53,942 bases of DNA from the NCBI RefSeq assembly GCF_000445185.1, contig NZ_AVAF01000115.1, forward strand, positions 1-53,942, given 5' to 3'. The translations under genes were made by a program, and so were the position numbers. The notes beneath the pieces are model-generated. The model saw nothing but the letters and a program-made list of their open reading frames with translations. It did not search any database and was not told where the DNA came from. The DNA is from Thermoanaerobacter sp. A7A (GTDB lineage Bacteria; Bacillota; Thermoanaerobacteria; Thermoanaerobacterales; Thermoanaerobacteraceae). Below are positions 25,099-34,800 of the stretch, piece by piece. Numbering within the stretch: position 1 is the stretch's first letter; each line of letters begins with the position of its first letter.

Positions 25099-26171
25099 AA
25101 ATTACTTATCCTCACATGGGTTCTTTAAATATGATTTTAAAGACGATGTTTGAAGGAATCGGGGTAGAAGTGATAGACCCACCACCTTCTACTAATAAAA
25201 CTTTGACCTTAGGAGTTAGAAATTCTCATGAATTTGCATGTTTACCCTTTAAAATCAATGTCGGAAATTTTATTGAGGCTCTTGATAAGGGAGCAGATAC
25301 GATTATAATGTTAGGTGGAATTGGGCCCTGCAGATTTGGGTATTACGGTCAGGTGCAGAGAGAGATATTAAAAGATTTGGGCTATGACTTTAAAATGATA
25401 ATTGTTGATCCACCCCATGGCAGGTTGATAGACTTTTTAAAAGAATTAGCTTCATATTTTCCTAATGTAGATGGAAAAATAGCTTTAAAATCTTTTGTAT
25501 TTGCAGTGAAAAAAATGATAGCGGCTGATAAATTAGAAAAGTTTTTATTAAAATACAGAGCCCATGAAGATAACCCAGGTGTAACTACAAAAATATACGA
25601 AGAATACATGAAAAAGCTAGAAAAAGCTCAAAATGGTAAAGAAGTGGACAAAATAGTATCAGAGGCCATGAAAAAAATAAAGGAAAATGCAAATGTACGG
25701 AGGAAAATACAGCTTAAAGTAGCACTAGTGGGAGAAATTTATATGCTCCTAGAACCCTTTACTAATATGGATATCAGCAAATCTTTAAATGAATTGGGGG
25801 TAGAAGTTACAAAAACAGAATATCTTTCAGATTATTTAATTAACAGTGCTTTTAAATTGCCTCAAAGAATGGAGTTTAAGAAAAACGCAAGAGGATATTT
25901 AGAAAGAGATATAGGAGGACATGGGCTCAACACTGTTGCAAATACCGTAAAATATGCTAAACTAAATTATGATGGCGTGATTCACATACTTCCATTTACC
26001 TGCACCCCTGAAATAGTAGCTCAAGGAATAATTGCAAAAATTAGCCGAGATTACAATATTCCAGTGATGTCTTTAGTATATGATGAAAACACTGGACAAG
26101 CAGGTTACCAAACCCGTTTGGAAGCTTTTGTGGATCTTTTGTATAGAAAAAGGATGGAGGTAGTTTGCTGA
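25095..26171 (+). CDS. COG3581-type protein, partner of the preceding gene
   Basis: 358 residues. It begins ITYPHMGSLNMILKTMFEG and has the Cys motifs HEFACLPFKINVGN, GGIGPCRFGYYGQ and PFTCTPEIVAQG, matching the pattern of its neighbour and of the HgdB-like fold. In other Clostridia the COG3580 and COG3581 parts occur together, sometimes fused to an ASKHA ATPase; here the ATPase part is absent. A radical or low-potential electron-transfer role is possible by analogy only. Confidence 0.8.
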   Translation: MKITYPHMGSLNMILKTMFEGIGVEVIDPPPSTNKTLTLGVRNSHEFACLPFKINVGNFIEALDKGADTIIMLGGIGPCRFGYYGQVQREILKDLGYDFKMIIVDPPHGRLIDFLKELASYFPNVDGKIALKSFVFAVKKMIAADKLEKFLLKYRAHEDNPGVTTKIYEEYMKKLEKAQNGKEVDKIVSEAMKKIKENANVRRKIQLKVALVGEIYMLLEPFTNMDISKSLNELGVEVTKTEYLSDYLINSAFKLPQRMEFKKNARGYLERDIGGHGLNTVANTVKYAKLNYDGVIHILPFTCTPEIVAQGIIAKISRDYNIPVMSLVYDENTGQAGYQTRLEAFVDLLYRKRMEVVC

Positions 26172-26270
26172 AATCATCCTTTTAATTTTTATTTTTCCGA
26201 AAATAATGAAGGAAAAATGTATTTTGTGTGGAATATATAATAAGTGGATGGTTAGTAAGGGGTGATAGGT

Positions 26271-27071
26271 ATGAAGGAATTGGGAGAATTTTTAAAAAGT
26301 GAAAGAATTAAAATGGGATTGACTCTTGAAGAAATTCAAGAAATAACTAAAATACGGATACGCTATTTGAAAGCTATTGAAGATGGAGATTTTAGCGTAA
26401 TGCCTGCACTTGTATATGCTAAGGGCTTTGTAAAAAGTTACGCTGAGGCCTTAGGGTTAGATGGCAATGAGTTGGTAAAAAAGTATGAGTATTTGTTTCA
26501 GGAGAAAGAGGAGGAAGCCATACCTAATATAGAGACCACATCTTACAAAAAAGAGAGAAGAGATTTTTCACAATTTTTTTTGACTTTAAAAAAAGCAGTA
26601 ATTGTTGTTTTAATAATAGGTATTATAGGATACGGTTTTTACTATTTTCTAATTCAAGTTAAAAAAGGACTTGCACCAATTCCACAACAAAATCAAAGTG
26701 AAGCTTCAACAATTTCGGAAGACAAAACAAATCTTCCACAGGAAAGCAATGTTTCTCAACCTATAGTAAAGACGTCGATTGAAAAAGTAGCAGAGACTTC
26801 TAAAAAAATAGAATATAAAGTTGTTCCCTTTGGAGAAAGTTATAAAGTAGAAATAAGCGTACCTGGCGAAAAATGTTGGTTTAGTGTAAAAGTAGATGGA
26901 AATGTCGTTTATGAAGGCCTTATGACAAAGGATATGTCTAAAATTTTTGATGTAAAAGATAGTATTACTATATTGATGGGATATCCGCCAGCTGTTAAAA
27001 TAACTGTAGACGGTGAGGAGCTACCAACAGTACATACACCATCACCGGTTACTATAAATATTCATCCATAG
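26271..27071 (+). CDS. RodZ-like helix-turn-helix membrane protein
   Basis: 266 residues from ATG 26271 (AAGGGGTG upstream). N-terminal HTH_25 domain (GEFLKSERIKMGLTLEEI, then TKIRIRYLKAIEDGDF and VYAKGFVKSYAEAL), a charged linker, one membrane helix at about 105-130, a polar Gln/Ser-rich spacer, and a C-terminal beta domain of the DUF4115 type (CWFSVKVDGNVVYEG). RodZ links MreB to the wall-synthesis machinery. It lies just ahead of the cyclomaltodextrinase, 14 bases apart, though their jobs look unrelated. Confidence 0.85.
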   Translation: MKELGEFLKSERIKMGLTLEEIQEITKIRIRYLKAIEDGDFSVMPALVYAKGFVKSYAEALGLDGNELVKKYEYLFQEKEEEAIPNIETTSYKKERRDFSQFFLTLKKAVIVVLIIGIIGYGFYYFLIQVKKGLAPIPQQNQSEASTISEDKTNLPQESNVSQPIVKTSIEKVAETSKKIEYKVVPFGESYKVEISVPGEKCWFSVKVDGNVVYEGLMTKDMSKIFDVKDSITILMGYPPAVKITVDGEELPTVHTPSPVTINIHP

Positions 27072-27085
27072 AAAGGAGAAAAAAG

Positions 27086-28810
27086 ATGATAAAAGAAGCT
27101 ATATTCCATAAAAGCGATGTGCCTTACGCATATCCACTGAATGAAAATCAATTAAAGATAGTACTAAGGACTGCTGTATTTGATGTAGATAGGGTGTATG
27201 TTTTATACAAAGACAGATACGATTGGCTGGGAAAATTCAAAATAAAACCAATGGTATTAACTCATACCAACGAGTTATTTGATTATTATGAGACTACTTT
27301 AGAGCTTAATAAAAAATTTGTGTATTTTTTCTATTTGGTATCTGATGGGGGCGAGAAGTTATATTATACAGAAGCAGGATTTTACAAAAAAAGGCCAGAA
27401 AATCATTTTTGGGGATTTTTCCATTACCCGTATATAGGAGAAAAGGATGTCTTTTTTGCTCCAGAGTGGACAAGCGATTGCATAGTGTATCAGATATTTA
27501 CTGAAAGGTTTAATAATGGTGACAAATCAAATGACCCTGAAAGTGTAAAGCCTTGGGGTGAAAAACCTACTGCAGATTCTTTCTTTGGAGGAGATTTGCA
27601 AGGAATAATAGATAAAATAGATTATTTAAAGGATTTGGGTATAAATGCTATTTATTTAACCCCCATATTTTTATCGCCTTCTACTCACAAATATGATACC
27701 ACTGATTATTATACAATTGACCCCCACTTTGGTGATACGCAAAAAGCGAGAGAACTTGTGCAAAAATGTCATGACAATGGCATAAAAGTTATATTTGATG
27801 CCGTTTTTAATCACTGTGGATATGATTTTTTTGCATTTCAGGATGTTATTAAAAATGGTAAAAAATCAAAATACTGGAATTGGTTTAATATATACGAATG
27901 GCCACTTAAAACTCATCCAAAACCATCATATGAAGCTTTTGCAGATACTGTATGGAGAATGCCAAAACTTATGACAAAAAATCCAGAAGTACAGAAGTAT
28001 TTATTGGAAGTAGCGGAATATTGGATTAAAGAAGTGGACATAGACGGCTGGAGGCTGGATGTTGCTAATGAGATAGACCACCATTTTTGGAGAAAGTTTA
28101 GAGAAGTTGTAAAGGCAGCTAAACCGGAGGCCATAATTGTAGGAGAGGTTTGGCATGATGCTTCTCCTTGGCTTAGAGGGGATCAGTTTGACAGTGTAAT
28201 GAACTATCCTTTTAGAAATGCGGTTGTAGACTTTTTTGCAGAAAGGAAAATAAGTGCTTCTCGCTTTAATACAATGATTACAGAGCAACTTATGAGGCAT
28301 ATGGATAGTGTAAATAGGGTTATGTTTAATTTAATAGGAAGTCATGATACTGAAAGGTTTTTGACTTTAGCTAATGGCATGGTTGCGAGAATGAAGTTAG
28401 CGTTGGTGTTTCAATTTACCTTTGTTGGAATTCCATATGTTTATTATGGAGACGAGGTAGGAATGGTAGGGGGTTATGACCCTGATTGCAGAAGATGCAT
28501 GATATGGGAGGAGGAAAAGCAAAATAAAAGTATTTTTAATTTCTATAAAAAGCTGATTTCTATAAGGAGAGAAAATGAGGAGCTCAAATACGGAAGTTTC
28601 TGTACTTTATACGCTATAGGAAGGGTATTTGCTTTTAAGAGGGAATACAAAGGTAAATCAATAATTGTTGTACTAAATAACAGTAGCAAGCAGGAAGTGA
28701 TATTTTTGAATGAAGTAGAAGGAAAAGAAGATATTTTAAAGATGAAGGAATTAAAAAGAAGTGGAAATCTCCTTTACTTGCAACCTAACTCTGCCTATAT
28801 TTTAAAGTAA
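27086..28810 (+). CDS. Cyclomaltodextrinase / neopullulanase (GH13_20)
   Basis: Cytoplasmic enzyme (no signal peptide), 574 residues, that opens cyclodextrins and cleaves maltodextrins. An N-terminal CBM34-type domain (about 1-115) is followed by the barrel: DAVFNHCG, GWRLDVANEID (nucleophile Asp325), VGEVWHDA (acid/base Glu354), LIGSHDTER (Asp421). From memory, both the length and these three positions equal those of the characterised Thermoanaerobacter ethanolicus 39E enzyme. It likely handles sugars imported by MalEFG. It has an AAAGGAG ribosome site, and a strong terminator follows. Confidence 0.95.
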   Translation: MIKEAIFHKSDVPYAYPLNENQLKIVLRTAVFDVDRVYVLYKDRYDWLGKFKIKPMVLTHTNELFDYYETTLELNKKFVYFFYLVSDGGEKLYYTEAGFYKKRPENHFWGFFHYPYIGEKDVFFAPEWTSDCIVYQIFTERFNNGDKSNDPESVKPWGEKPTADSFFGGDLQGIIDKIDYLKDLGINAIYLTPIFLSPSTHKYDTTDYYTIDPHFGDTQKARELVQKCHDNGIKVIFDAVFNHCGYDFFAFQDVIKNGKKSKYWNWFNIYEWPLKTHPKPSYEAFADTVWRMPKLMTKNPEVQKYLLEVAEYWIKEVDIDGWRLDVANEIDHHFWRKFREVVKAAKPEAIIVGEVWHDASPWLRGDQFDSVMNYPFRNAVVDFFAERKISASRFNTMITEQLMRHMDSVNRVMFNLIGSHDTERFLTLANGMVARMKLALVFQFTFVGIPYVYYGDEVGMVGGYDPDCRRCMIWEEEKQNKSIFNFYKKLISIRRENEELKYGSFCTLYAIGRVFAFKREYKGKSIIVVLNNSSKQEVIFLNEVEGKEDILKMKELKRSGNLLYLQPNSAYILK

Positions 28811-28849
28811 CCAATCTGAGTTTAAGTGAATAATATGAAGATAGAAAAA

Positions 28850-28882
28850 TATAGGGGAATTAAAATTCCCCTATATTTTTTA
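28850..28882 (+). terminator. Terminator of cyclomaltodextrinase
   Basis: TATAGGGGAATT and AATTCCCCTATA are complementary over 12 positions (outer ten form the likely stem), followed by seven T. Confidence 0.88.
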
Positions 28883-28902
28883 AAAAAAACAGGGGTGATG
28901 GT

Positions 28903-29136
28903 ATGAAAGATACATCCCGCTATGGCAGAGATTATCAATATTATAAGGATTATGAGAGATTATATGGAAGTTACGACATTACAAAGCTTATCACATTAAA
29001 AAAATTAGTTGAAGCAAGTGAATATGAAGAGTGGAAAGATTACAAAGAGTTCAAGGAATGGTGTAATTCTGAAGAAAGACATAATTGGAAAAATTCACCT
29101 AAATATATTGAATGGGAAAAGAAAAAATTATTGTAG
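28903..29136 (+). CDS. Small Tyr/Trp/Lys/Glu-rich protein, unknown
   Basis: 77 residues with GGGGTGATG before its ATG and its own terminators on both sides, which supports a real gene. The composition is striking: the segment RYGRDYQYYKDYERLYGSYD, then EYEEWKDYKEFKEW and KYIEWEKKK, i.e. aromatic residues every three or four positions in a charged helix-like pattern. No signal peptide or membrane segment and no family recognised. The spacing suggests an amphipathic helix with an aromatic face, perhaps for carbohydrate, membrane or spore-coat contact; that is only a guess. Confidence 0.7.
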   Translation: MKDTSRYGRDYQYYKDYERLYGSYDITKLITLKKLVEASEYEEWKDYKEFKEWCNSEERHNWKNSPKYIEWEKKKLL

Positions 29137-29151
29137 TTTGCTATAAAACTA

Positions 29152-29195
29152 TAAACCCCTTTTTGTTCATTTGTTTTTTAAAGGGGTTTTTTTTT
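29152..29195 (+). terminator. Terminator after the 77-aa protein gene
   Basis: AAACCCCTTT and AAAGGGGTTT pair around a loop of about 15 T-rich bases, followed by a long run of T ending at 29195. Confidence 0.82.
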
Positions 29196-29241
29196 GAAAT
29201 AATGTAGTATAATAAAGATAAGCCTATTGAGGTGATGCTTT

Positions 29242-30198
29242 ATGTCATTTTCTTCAGATACAAAAGACGAATTGGCAAGGATTTATCCTGAAGAGGAAGA
29301 AAGTAAAATAGCAGAGTTAGCTGCTTTGATTAGGACGATAGGCAGCATTTCAATGTATGGCAATGGAAAAATTTCTTTGACCTTTACTACAGAAAATGCT
29401 TCTGTGGCGAGATTAGTTTTTAAGTTAATAAAAGATTTATTTGGAATAATTCCTGAGACAATGGTAAGAAGAGGTAGATATCTAAAAAAAACCTTAAGCT
29501 ACCTTATCTTTGTACCTGATACAAAAATTGCAGAAGAAATTTTAGGTAAAGTTAAGATATTGAATTATGAGAAAGGTCATATAAAATTAAATTATGGGAT
29601 AGACCAAAAGATTTTAAAAAACAGTAAAGCAAAAAAGGCTTATTTGAGAGGAGCTTTTTTGGGGGGTGGTTCAATAAGCGATCCTGAAAAAGCTTATCAT
29701 ATGGAGTTTATTACTCATAATTTAGAACACGGGAAAGATTTAAGTAAATTGATAAATTCTTTTGACTTAAATTCAAAGGTTATTGCAAGAAAAAATAATT
29801 ATGTAGTATACTTAAAAGAAGGAGAGCAAATTGTTGATGTTTTAAATATAATAGGAGCCCACAGTGCTCTTTTGAACTTGGAAAATATACGAGTATACAA
29901 AGAAATGAGAAACAATGTAAATAGAATTGTAAATTGTGAAACTGCAAATTTGACCAAAACTATTAATGCATCTTTAAGGCAAATAGGGAGTATAAATTAT
30001 ATTAAAGAAACAGTAGGACTTGATTATTTGCCGCCTAATTTGAAAGAGGTGGCGGAACTCAGGATTAATTATCCTGATCTGAGCTTAAAAGAATTAGGAC
30101 AAATGCTAGTTCCTCCTGTCGGTAAGTCAGGAGTGAATCATAGACTTAGGAAGATTGAAGAAATTTCAAAGAAATTGAAAGAGAGGAGAGTTCAATAA
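29242..30198 (+). CDS. whiA: Sporulation/cell-division regulator WhiA
   Basis: 318 residues with the family start [16 protein letters not shown], a LAGLIDADG-derived domain ([21 protein letters not shown]) and a C-terminal helix-turn-helix of the sigma-region-4 type ([26 protein letters not shown]). WhiA binds DNA and influences division and sporulation. Its stop and the ptsH start share one base, so the whiA-ptsH pair is kept as in Bacillus (whiA-crh), but rapZ-yvcK is about 10 kb upstream. Confidence 0.95.
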   Translation: MSFSSDTKDELARIYPEEEESKIAELAALIRTIGSISMYGNGKISLTFTTENASVARLVFKLIKDLFGIIPETMVRRGRYLKKTLSYLIFVPDTKIAEEILGKVKILNYEKGHIKLNYGIDQKILKNSKAKKAYLRGAFLGGGSISDPEKAYHMEFITHNLEHGKDLSKLINSFDLNSKVIARKNNYVVYLKEGEQIVDVLNIIGAHSALLNLENIRVYKEMRNNVNRIVNCETANLTKTINASLRQIGSINYIKETVGLDYLPPNLKEVAELRINYPDLSLKELGQMLVPPVGKSGVNHRLRKIEEISKKLKERRVQ

Positions 30199-30464
30199 TG
30201 AAAGAGGTTACGATTGAAATTAAAAATAAGACGGGGCTTCATGCAAGACCTGCAGCATTATTTGTACAAACTGCTAGCAAATTTTCCTCACAAATATGGG
30301 TAGAGAAAGATAACAAAAAAGTAAATGCCAAAAGTATAATGGGAATTATGTCTCTTGGAGTATCGCAAGGCAATATTGTCAAATTGAGTGCCGAAGGTGA
30401 CGACGAAGAGGCAGCTATAAAAGCATTGGTGGACCTTATTGAATCAAAATTCGGTGAGGAGTAA
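30198..30464 (+). CDS. ptsH: Phosphocarrier protein HPr
   Basis: 88 residues. It has both regulatory sites: His15 in TGLHARPAA, the PTS phosphorylation site, and Ser46 in [12 protein letters not shown], the HPr-kinase site. In Bacillus the gene at this place is crh, which lacks His15; this copy therefore looks like a true HPr able both to carry phosphate and, as HPr(Ser-P), to serve CcpA. Translation is coupled to whiA by a one-base overlap. No enzyme I gene is nearby. Confidence 0.93.
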   Translation: MKEVTIEIKNKTGLHARPAALFVQTASKFSSQIWVEKDNKKVNAKSIMGIMSLGVSQGNIVKLSAEGDDEEAAIKALVDLIESKFGEE

Positions 30465-30498
30465 ACAAAAAAGGTTTCTTTTTAGAAACCTTTTTTGT
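30465..30498 (+). terminator. Terminator of whiA-ptsH
   Basis: A 15-bp perfect stem (ACAAAAAAGGTTTCT with AGAAACCTTTTTTGT) around a TTTT loop. The A and T ends make it symmetric and able to stop transcription from either side. Confidence 0.88.
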
Positions 30499-30514
30499 AT
30501 AAAGGATGATAGTT

Positions 30515-31822
30515 ATGAAAAAAAATGAAATTGTATTGGAATATATAAAAAATTTACCTGAAGGCACAAAAATTTCAGTAAGAGGTCTTGCACAGACTTT
30601 ACATATAAGTGAAGGTACTGCTTACAAAGCCATAAAGGATGCAGAAAATTTAATGCTTGTAACTACGATTCCAAGAGTAGGAACTATAAGAAGAAAACAA
30701 AAAGATCCATTTTTTGACCGTCTTACTTATGAGGTTATTACAGATGTAGTGGAAGGGACAGTATTAGGTGGTCATGGTGGAATGGGGATGGAACTTCACA
30801 AATTTTTAATTGGAGCCATGACCATTGATGAAATGGTGAAGTACATATCACCAGGAGACCTTGTAATTTTGGGAAATAGGGAAGATGCACAGGAAGCGGC
30901 TTTGAAAGCAGGGGCAGCAGTGATGATTACAGGAGGTTTTGATACATTACCTCATATAAAAGAACTGGCGGATAAGCTTTCATTGCCGCTTATATCTACT
31001 TCTTATGATACTTTTACTGTAGCGACTCTTATAAACAAGGCGATCAATGAAAGTATGACACGAAAAAAGATTTTGTACGTCAGCGATGTAATGACATATA
31101 ATCCAATCTATATGACGCCTCAACAAACAGTAAAAGATTGGAAAAAATTATATACAGAGACTAAACATACCAGATATCCCGTTGTTGATTCTAAAGGGAT
31201 GTTAGTCGGTATGGTAACTTCAAGAGATGTTGCCACTGCATCGGATGATGATAAAATTGGGAGTATTATGACTCCTAACCCTGTATTTGTAACGGATACT
31301 ACTACGCTCTCTTATGCAGCCCATCTGATGATATGGTGGAATGTAGAGATACTACCTGTGACTCGTGGCAGAGAATTGATAGGACTCATAAGCAGGGAAG
31401 ATGTAATTAAGGCCCTACATTATACGACAAAACAGCCCCAGATTAGTGAAGCTATTCAAGATACAATTTTTAAAGATTTTGATATGGAAAAAATAGAAAA
31501 TGGAGTAAAATTTAAAGGTAAGATCCCTTCGATGATGATTAACCAATTTGGTACAGTAAGTAGCAGTGCTTTGATGATGTTAATGTGTGAATCTGGTATT
31601 TTTGCTATAACGCAGAATAAAAGATATGATGCGGTTTTAGATAATTTCTCAGTTTATTTTATTAAACCTATGCGTACAGAAGAATTAATAGAGGTTTTCG
31701 CAAAAATAATAGAAGTTAGTAATAATTTTAGTAAGTTGGAAATTCAAATCATTCATGAAAAAGAAGAAATTGCAAAGGCATTGATGTCTGTCAGACTTTC
31801 TAAAAGAATAAAGATGGTTTAG
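30515..31822 (+). CDS. ytoI: YtoI-like regulator: winged helix, DRTGG, two CBS, hotdog domain
   Basis: 435 residues from ATG 30515 (AAAGGATG upstream; in-frame ATG 30506 overlaps that site). Order of parts: N-terminal winged helix (GTKISVRGLAQTLHISEGTAYKAI divided by the turn), a DRTGG domain (about 70-180, GDLVILGNREDAQEAAL), two CBS domains (about 190-310, with HTRYPVVDSKGMLVGMVTSRD) and a C-terminal hotdog fold. Size and architecture equal Bacillus YtoI, encoded near dnaE there as here. CBS domains usually sense adenine nucleotides. Target genes unknown. Confidence 0.88.
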   Translation: MKKNEIVLEYIKNLPEGTKISVRGLAQTLHISEGTAYKAIKDAENLMLVTTIPRVGTIRRKQKDPFFDRLTYEVITDVVEGTVLGGHGGMGMELHKFLIGAMTIDEMVKYISPGDLVILGNREDAQEAALKAGAAVMITGGFDTLPHIKELADKLSLPLISTSYDTFTVATLINKAINESMTRKKILYVSDVMTYNPIYMTPQQTVKDWKKLYTETKHTRYPVVDSKGMLVGMVTSRDVATASDDDKIGSIMTPNPVFVTDTTTLSYAAHLMIWWNVEILPVTRGRELIGLISREDVIKALHYTTKQPQISEAIQDTIFKDFDMEKIENGVKFKGKIPSMMINQFGTVSSSALMMLMCESGIFAITQNKRYDAVLDNFSVYFIKPMRTEELIEVFAKIIEVSNNFSKLEIQIIHEKEEIAKALMSVRLSKRIKMV

Positions 31823-31833
31823 GTGATTATATC

Positions 31834-34800
31834 ATGTTTGTCCATTTGCACGTTCATTCTGAATACAGTTTACTTGACGGTTCTTGCAGAATTAAAGATT
31901 TAATTGCCAAAACTAAAGAGTTAAACATGAAAGCCATAGCTATTACAGACCATGGAGTGATGTATGGCGTAATAGATTTTTATAAAGAAGCAGTAGCACA
32001 AGGAATAAAACCTATTATAGGCTGTGAAATTTATGTAGCCCCTCGAAGCATGCAAGATAGAGAATATGGGATTGATAATGAAAATTATCACTTGGTGTTA
32101 CTGGCAAAAGACATGACAGGGTATAAAAATTTAATGAAGATAGTGACTGTGGCTTCAATTGAGGGCTTTTATTATAAACCGCGAGTTGACAGAGAGTTTT
32201 TAAAAGAGCACAGTGAGGGGCTAATCGCTTTAAGTGCTTGCCTTGCAGGAGAAGTTCCTTCTTATATCTTAAGAGGTGAGTATGAAAAAGCGAAAGAGGC
32301 AGCACTTTTTTACGACTCTATTTTTGGACGAGGGAATTTTTATTTAGAACTGCAGGACCATGGAATTTTAGAACAGCAAAAGGTAAATAAAGAGCTTATA
32401 AGACTATCCAAAGAGACAGGAATACCTTTAGTTGCTACTAATGATGTACACTATCTTGAAAAAAAAGACGCAAAAGCTCATGAAGTGCTTTTGTGCATTC
32501 AAACAGGGAAGACAATTGATGATGAAGATCGCATGTCTTTTCCAACTGATGAATTTTATTTAAAATCTCCAGAAGAGATGGAGAATCTTTTTTCTTGTTG
32601 TAAAGAGGCCATTGAAAATACTGAGAAGATTACAGACATGTGCAATGTAGAATTTGAGTTTAATAAGACGAAATTGCCCAAATACGATTTGCCAGAAGGC
32701 GTTGATTCCTATGAATATTTGAGAAATTTATGTTATGAAGGATTGTACAAGAGGTACAAAAATCCAAGCAAAGAAGTGATTGAAAGATTAGATTACGAAC
32801 TTTCTGTGATAAAGCAAATGGGATATGTGGATTATTTCCTCATAGTGTGGGACTTTATAAAGTTTGCAAAAGACAACGGGATTATGACGGGACCAGGAAG
32901 AGGTTCTGCGGCAGGTAGTTTGGTAGCCTATACGTTGGGAATAACCAACATAGATCCTATAAAATATAACCTTCTTTTTGAGAGGTTTTTAAACCCTGAG
33001 AGGGTCAGCATGCCTGATATTGATTCAGACTTTTGTTATGAGAGAAGACAAGAAGTAATTGATTACGTTGTAAAAAAATATGGTAAGGACAATGTGGCTC
33101 AAATTATAACTTTTGGTACAATGGCGGCGAGAGCGGTTATAAGGGATGTAGGAAGGGCTTTAAATTATCCCTATGCAGAGGTAGATGTAATTGCAAAAAT
33201 GATTCCTTTTGAATTAGGAATGACTATTGATAAAGCTTTATCTTTAAACCCTGAACTTAAAGCGCGATATGAGAATGAAGAAAAAGTAAAACAGCTTATT
33301 GATATTTCCAGGTCTTTAGAAGGCCTTCCTAGACATGCCTCTACTCATGCTGCGGGAGTAGTAATATCAAAAGAACCCCTTGTCAACTACGTGCCACTGC
33401 AAAAAAACGAAGATTCCATAGTGACCCAATTTCCGATGACCACCCTTGAAGAGTTAGGGCTTTTGAAGATGGACTTTTTGGGACTTAGAACTTTGACGGT
33501 TATAAGGGATACTATTGAAATGGTAGAAAAGAACAGGGGTGTGACTATAGATTTTGATTCTATGGAATATGATGACCCTAAAGTTTATGAACTTATATCA
33601 AAAGGGGAAACCGAGGGCGTTTTCCAATTAGAGTCTTCTGGCATGAAACAGTTTATGGCAGAATTAAAGCCTAAAAACCTTGAGGACATAATAGCAGGAA
33701 TTTCTCTCTATCGCCCCGGACCTATGGACCAAATTCCAAGATATCTTGCAAATAGAAATCATCCAGAGAGTATAGTCTATGATCATCCTCTTTTAAAGCC
33801 AATTTTAGACGTAACTTATGGTTGCATGGTGTATCAAGAGCAAGTTATGCAAATCGTGAGAGATGTCGCTGGTTACTCTTTGGGCAGGTCTGACTTGGTA
33901 AGACGAGCTATGGCTAAAAAGAAAATGGATGTAATGGAACAAGAAAGAAAGAATTTTATTTATGGGATAGTTGATGAAGAGGGAAATGTGATAGTTCCAG
34001 GGGCTTTAAGAAATGGATTAGATGAGGCAACTGCTAATAAGCTTTTTGACGAGATGTTAGATTTTGCAAACTATGCTTTTAATAAGTCTCATGCCGCGGC
34101 TTATGCTGTTATAGCTTATCAGACTGCATATTTGAAAAGGTATTATCCTGTAGAATTTATGGCTGCACTTTTAAACAGTTTTGTGGATAACTTAGATAAA
34201 ATTGCTTTTTATGTCCAAATATGCAAAAAAATGGGAATAAAAGTGTTACCACCTGATATAAACGAGAGTGATTCCTATTTTACAGTGGTAGAAGATAAAA
34301 TAAGGTTTGGTCTTAGCGCAGTAAAAAATGTTGGCTTAAATATGACAATGGAAATCGTAAGTGAAAGAGAAAGAAATGGGAAATTTAAATCTGTAGTCGA
34401 CTTTTTTGAGAGGATGCAGGACAGTCAATTAAATAAAAAAGCAGTGGAAAGCTTAATTAAAGCAGGAGCTTTTAGTTCTTTTGGTGTACGCCGTTCTCAA
34501 CTTTTGTCAGTATATGACAAATTAATGGAAAATATAAAGAGAAATAGAAATAATAATTTAAATGGGCAGATTTCTTTATTTGGCGAAGTAGAACAAAGTC
34601 ATGGTGTGGAATTTGAATTTCCTGATTTAGAAGAATTTTCCAAAAGCAGATTGTTGTCTATGGAAAAAGAAACTTTAGGTCTTTATATAAGTGGGCATCC
34701 TTTAGAAGAATATGTGGATGATATTCCTAAAATTACTAATGCCACTACTTTGGATTTTAAAGTTAGCGAAGAGGAAATGTTTCAACCTAAATTGCAAGAT

